Assembly (NCBI GenBank): GCA_021159805.1
Contig: JAGHDT010000094.1
Span: 1 to 25,619, forward strand
Length of the DNA: 25,619 nucleotides
Direction: 5' to 3'
Origin: Anaerolineae bacterium
Lineage (GTDB): Bacteria > Chloroflexota > Anaerolineae > B4-G1 > SLSP01
In this document: one piece after another, positions 22,746-25,619 of the stretch
How the letters are laid out: each line of letters opens with the position of its first letter
Position numbering within the stretch: the stretch's first letter is position 1
Made by a program: the position numbers and the translations under genes
Notes under the pieces: model-generated
The model's input: only the letters and a program-made list of their open reading frames with translations
What the model was told of the DNA's origin: nothing
Databases searched by the model: none

Positions 22746-23879
22746 GTGTCATTGCGACATCTGCGGGCGATTGTCCGCAAAGAGGTCCAACACATCATGC
22801 GGGATCGGGCCACGTTGATTCTTGTCCTGGTGACCCCGACCGCGATGCTTTTCCTGATGGCCTTCGCGCTGGCGGTGGATATCAAGCACGTTCCGATCGC
22901 AGTCTTGGACTATGACCGCACACCGACTTCCCGTTCCTTGATCCGGCGGGTCACTGAGGGAAACGATCTGGATCTGTACACCGAAGTAGGTTCGCTGGAC
23001 GAGGTCAATCGGCTGCTCGTTGGCGGCGATGTCAAAGCAGCGATGGTCATTGGCGCGGCCTTCGAGGACGATCTGATGTCGCTGCGTGGGATGCCCCTGC
23101 AGGTCGTCATCGATGGAACAGAACCCAAGACCGGCGGGTTTGTCGTGGAGCGTGTTGGAGGGCAGGCTGAGGCATTCGTCGGTGAGGTACTGGCTCGGCA
23201 GATTCAGGTCCACGGCGTGTCACTGGACTCTTTGCAGCCAATCGATCTGCGTGTGCGCGCCCTGTATAATCCCGCTCTAAAGCCCAGAGTTGACATGGTG
23301 CCGGGCCTGATCTCTATGGTACTCGGCTTTCCCGCCTTGTCAGTTGCCCTGACCCTGGCACACGAGCGGGAACACGGCACTCTGGAGCAGGTGCTGGTTA
23401 CGCCGGTAGGACGGGTTGAGTTCCTGTTGGGCAAGATGATTCCTTACGTGATCGTTGGGCTGGTCAACGTGATCGTGATCCCGATGGTCGCCAGGGCGAC
23501 GTTTCACATCCCTTTCAACGGCAGTTTTCCTCTGTTCTTTCTGCTCTCTGCTCTCTTCCTTTTCGCAATACTTGGAGTGGGGATGGTCGTGGGTGTCTTC
23601 ACACGCACGCAGCCAGCCGCGCTTGCCCTTTCGTTCTTAGTAATTTTCTTTCCTGGCTTCTTCCTGACGGGCATATTCTTCCCCATTGTCTCCATGCCAG
23701 AGGTGATGCGCGTAGAGTCCCTGGGTATGCCTGGCACGCACTACGCAGTCATTACTCGCGGCCTGTTCCTCACCGGTGTCGGGTTGGACGTGCTCTGGCC
23801 CTACGCGATAATGCTCGTAGGTCTGTGTGTCGGCTTCACGGCGATCGCAGTCTTTTTCTTCCGGAAGAAATTGGGGTGA
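22746..23879 (+). CDS. ABC-2 type permease (YbhS/YbhR-like), first
   Basis: The 377-residue membrane protein has one N-terminal helix (about 22-43, LILVLVTPTAMLFLMAFALA), a large extracytoplasmic domain of some 130 residues starting DIKHVPIAVLDYDRT, and a C-terminal block of five to six helices, including the amphipathic EREHGTLEQVLVTPVGRVEFLLGK connection typical of ABC-2 exporters. GTG 22746 is preceded by AAGGAG (22733-22738). The long upstream extension of this open frame is the reading-frame shadow of the ATPase gene. It should pair with the next permease to form the channel of a drug- or lipid-type exporter. Confidence 0.93.
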   Translation: MSLRHLRAIVRKEVQHIMRDRATLILVLVTPTAMLFLMAFALAVDIKHVPIAVLDYDRTPTSRSLIRRVTEGNDLDLYTEVGSLDEVNRLLVGGDVKAAMVIGAAFEDDLMSLRGMPLQVVIDGTEPKTGGFVVERVGGQAEAFVGEVLARQIQVHGVSLDSLQPIDLRVRALYNPALKPRVDMVPGLISMVLGFPALSVALTLAHEREHGTLEQVLVTPVGRVEFLLGKMIPYVIVGLVNVIVIPMVARATFHIPFNGSFPLFFLLSALFLFAILGVGMVVGVFTRTQPAALALSFLVIFFPGFFLTGIFFPIVSMPEVMRVESLGMPGTHYAVITRGLFLTGVGLDVLWPYAIMLVGLCVGFTAIAVFFFRKKLG

Positions 23880-23886
23880 GACAACA

Positions 23887-25011
23887 GTGCTAAGACGTGT
23901 CTGGTCCTTGACGGTCAAGGAATTCATCCATCTTATCAACGACTGGTGGATGCCAGCCTTCATGCTCTTTGGCGGTGCGAGCGAGCTGCTGCTTGTCGGC
24001 TGGGCGACGTCCCGGCCCATTGCCAACCTCCCGCTTATGGTGCTGGACCAAGATCGCAGCAGTGCCAGCCGGGGCGTGATCACAGCGCTGGAAAACACAG
24101 GAACCTTTGCCCTTCACACCCAGGCACAGAGCATGGAGGCTATCCAGGACGCTCTCGATCGGGGCGAGATCACCGCAGCTGTGATCATTCCACCCGACTT
24201 CGACAACGAGCTGGCATCGGGCGCGGGCCATCCCTCGCTTACGGTGATGCTGAATGGGGCCGAAAGCACGCCTGCGACCGCCGCCTTGCGGGCTGTGAAA
24301 GGGGTTGTTAGGGACCTGGGAGAAAAAGTCGCGTTCCAGCACTTGGGGCTGAGCCCAAGTGAATTTGCCGGATTCGATGTGAGCCTGCGTGTGTGGTTCA
24401 ACGAGGAGCTGAGCGAGGCGTACTATATGACGCCCGCCGAACTTGGTCTGATGTTGGAATTCACGGTGCTGTTGTTCGCTGCACTATCATTCTCCCGGGA
24501 GCGGGAATTGGGCACGTTGGAGCAACTGCTCGTGATGCCGTTCTCTTCAATGGAGATCATCATCGGGAAATCCATCCCGGTTGCGCTGGTGGGCCTCTTC
24601 GATTTCGTGCTGATGCTCGGAGCAATACACTTTGTCTTTGGCGTACCGGTACGTGGGTCACTGCCCTTGCTACTGATTCTCGCCTCTGGGTACCTCCTGG
24701 TTGAGCTGGGCAAGGGCATGGTGATCTCCATCGTATCGCGCACTCAGCACCAGGCATTTCTGTTGGTGATGATGATTGGCATGACGGATTTCATGTTCAC
24801 CGGATATGCCGCCCCCGTAGAATCGATGCCCAGAATCATACAGATCGTGGCTAACATCGTGCCCGCTCATCACTGGCTGACTATCCTGCGCGGTATCTTG
24901 CTGAAAGGGGCCGGCCTGGACGTGCTGTGGCCTCACGTCCTGGCGCTCGTTGCCCTGGGTCTGGTGATCGGCGTGTTCTCGCTGCGCTTCGTGCGCCGGG
25001 CTCTGGACTAA
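23887..25011 (+). CDS. ABC-2 type permease (YbhS/YbhR-like), second
   Basis: The 374-residue protein has the same plan as the previous one: an N-terminal helix near 22-40, an extracytoplasmic domain (PIANLPLMVLDQDRS onward) and a C-terminal multi-helix block with SRERELGTLEQLLVMPFSSM before the membrane part. Both end with a GAGLDVLWP or GVGLDVLWP segment before the last helix, showing common descent. GTG 23887 has GGGGTGAG ahead (23874-23881) and lies 7 bases after the first permease's stop. The second ATPase starts 11 bases after its stop. A heterodimeric permease is expected, as with YbhS and YbhR. Confidence 0.93.
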   Translation: MLRRVWSLTVKEFIHLINDWWMPAFMLFGGASELLLVGWATSRPIANLPLMVLDQDRSSASRGVITALENTGTFALHTQAQSMEAIQDALDRGEITAAVIIPPDFDNELASGAGHPSLTVMLNGAESTPATAALRAVKGVVRDLGEKVAFQHLGLSPSEFAGFDVSLRVWFNEELSEAYYMTPAELGLMLEFTVLLFAALSFSRERELGTLEQLLVMPFSSMEIIIGKSIPVALVGLFDFVLMLGAIHFVFGVPVRGSLPLLLILASGYLLVELGKGMVISIVSRTQHQAFLLVMMIGMTDFMFTGYAAPVESMPRIIQIVANIVPAHHWLTILRGILLKGAGLDVLWPHVLALVALGLVIGVFSLRFVRRALD

Positions 25012-25022
25012 GGCGGCCTGAG

Positions 25023-25619
25023 ATGACGAGCAACTCTCCTGCAATTGTAGGCCGTGGACTGACCAAGCGCTTCGGTGACTTCGTCGCCGTGGATGGTATC
25101 GACTTTGAGGTGCAACGGGCGGAGATATTCGGTTTTCTCGGTCCAAATGGTGCGGGAAAGACTACCACGATCCGTATGATGCTGGGGTTGCTGAAACCCA
25201 CGGCTGGGGAGGTAGAAGTGTTGGGTGTGACGGTGGCCGAACATCCTCAAGAGATCCGAACCCGCATCGGCTACATGTCACAGCGGTTTAGCTTGTACAA
25301 CGATCTGACCGTGCTCCAGAACCTTCGATTCTACGGGCGGGCGTACGGACTTGACAACGACGCGTTGAGGGCCCGCATCCAGGACGCGCTGCACACGGCG
25401 GGTCTGGAAGGGCACGAGCGGACGCACGCCAGGGATCTGTCAGGTGGCTGGCGGCAGCGCCTGGCGCTAGGTGCAGCCATCCTGCATCGGCCCGAGCTGG
25501 TCTTTCTCGACGAGCCAACCGCTGGTGTGGATCCGGTGTCGCGGCGGTCCTTCTGGGAGCTGCTCTACCGGCTAGTCGCCGATGGAGTCACAGTGTTCGT
25601 CACCACACATTATATGGAC
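25023..25619 (+). CDS. ABC-2 exporter ATP-binding protein, second of two (cut by window end)
   Basis: An open frame from ATG 25023 runs off the end of the window; 199 residues are visible. It has Walker A GPNGAGKTT (40-48), Q88 in YMSQRFS, signature LSGGW (139-143), Walker B VFLDEP (160-165), GVDP and an intact H-loop, VTTHYMD, with H196. It aligns without gaps with the first ATPase of the operon over this span. It corresponds to the C-terminal half of YbhF. The missing part should add about 100-120 residues. The ribosome site is weak (GGCGG at 25012-25016). Confidence 0.92.
   Translation, partial: MTSNSPAIVGRGLTKRFGDFVAVDGIDFEVQRAEIFGFLGPNGAGKTTTIRMMLGLLKPTAGEVEVLGVTVAEHPQEIRTRIGYMSQRFSLYNDLTVLQNLRFYGRAYGLDNDALRARIQDALHTAGLEGHERTHARDLSGGWRQRLALGAAILHRPELVFLDEPTAGVDPVSRRSFWELLYRLVADGVTVFVTTHYMD

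Overview
The window reads as a bacterial chromosome segment of moderately high GC with clear Shine-Dalgarno sites and sigma70-type promoters, one with both consensus hexamers. The gene content suggests a Chloroflexota (Anaerolineae-like) organism, probably anaerobic or microaerophilic: single-domain receivers, a PF04008 adenosine-specific kinase, rubredoxin, a multi-cluster ferredoxin protein, sulfatases and many small hairpin repeats. The taxonomic call is inference; there is no rRNA or other marker gene. No tRNA, rRNA, CRISPR array, transposase or phage gene was seen.

Layout. (1) 1-7174, plus strand: two tandem receiver-only response regulators, then a compact run of six genes: a short CinA-type protein, an adenosine-specific kinase family protein, an alpha/alpha-toroid protein, a Nudix hydrolase, an amidohydrolase (MtaD/SAH deaminase type) fused to a CYTH domain, and an HD phosphohydrolase. 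The last pairs overlap or nearly touch. The run looks like a nucleotide and adenosine by-product salvage or clean-up operon and is the best candidate here for an undescribed functional system. (2) 7171-9713, plus strand: a consensus promoter, rubredoxin and a strong terminator; then a GAF-type free methionine-(R)-sulfoxide reductase and a ModF-like double ABC ATPase, ending at a hairpin where transcription from both sides converges. (3) 9726-15378, minus strand: a glycosyltransferase-like protein, an amidohydrolase, a sulfatase, a second sulfatase broken by a one-base frameshift, and two gene remnants with intact 5' ends (an SDR oxidoreductase and a Nudix hydrolase). This stretch looks like a decaying catabolic cluster, or it holds assembly errors. 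(4) 15402-20608, minus strand: a winged-helix/ferredoxin protein, two translationally coupled GNAT acetyltransferases, an alpha/beta-hydrolase and an HD-domain protein. They are separated by a degenerate purine-rich repeat, arranged as inverted pairs that run into the 3' ends of two genes and give both proteins similar C-terminal tails. (5) 20675-25619, plus strand: a TetR regulator with palindromic candidate operators, a small membrane protein and a YbhFSR-like ABC-2 exporter made of ATPase, permease, permease and a second ATPase cut by the window edge.

Three themes recur: asymmetric ABC ATPase pairs with degenerate sites, hairpin repeats inside coding sequence, and broken genes in the catabolic region.
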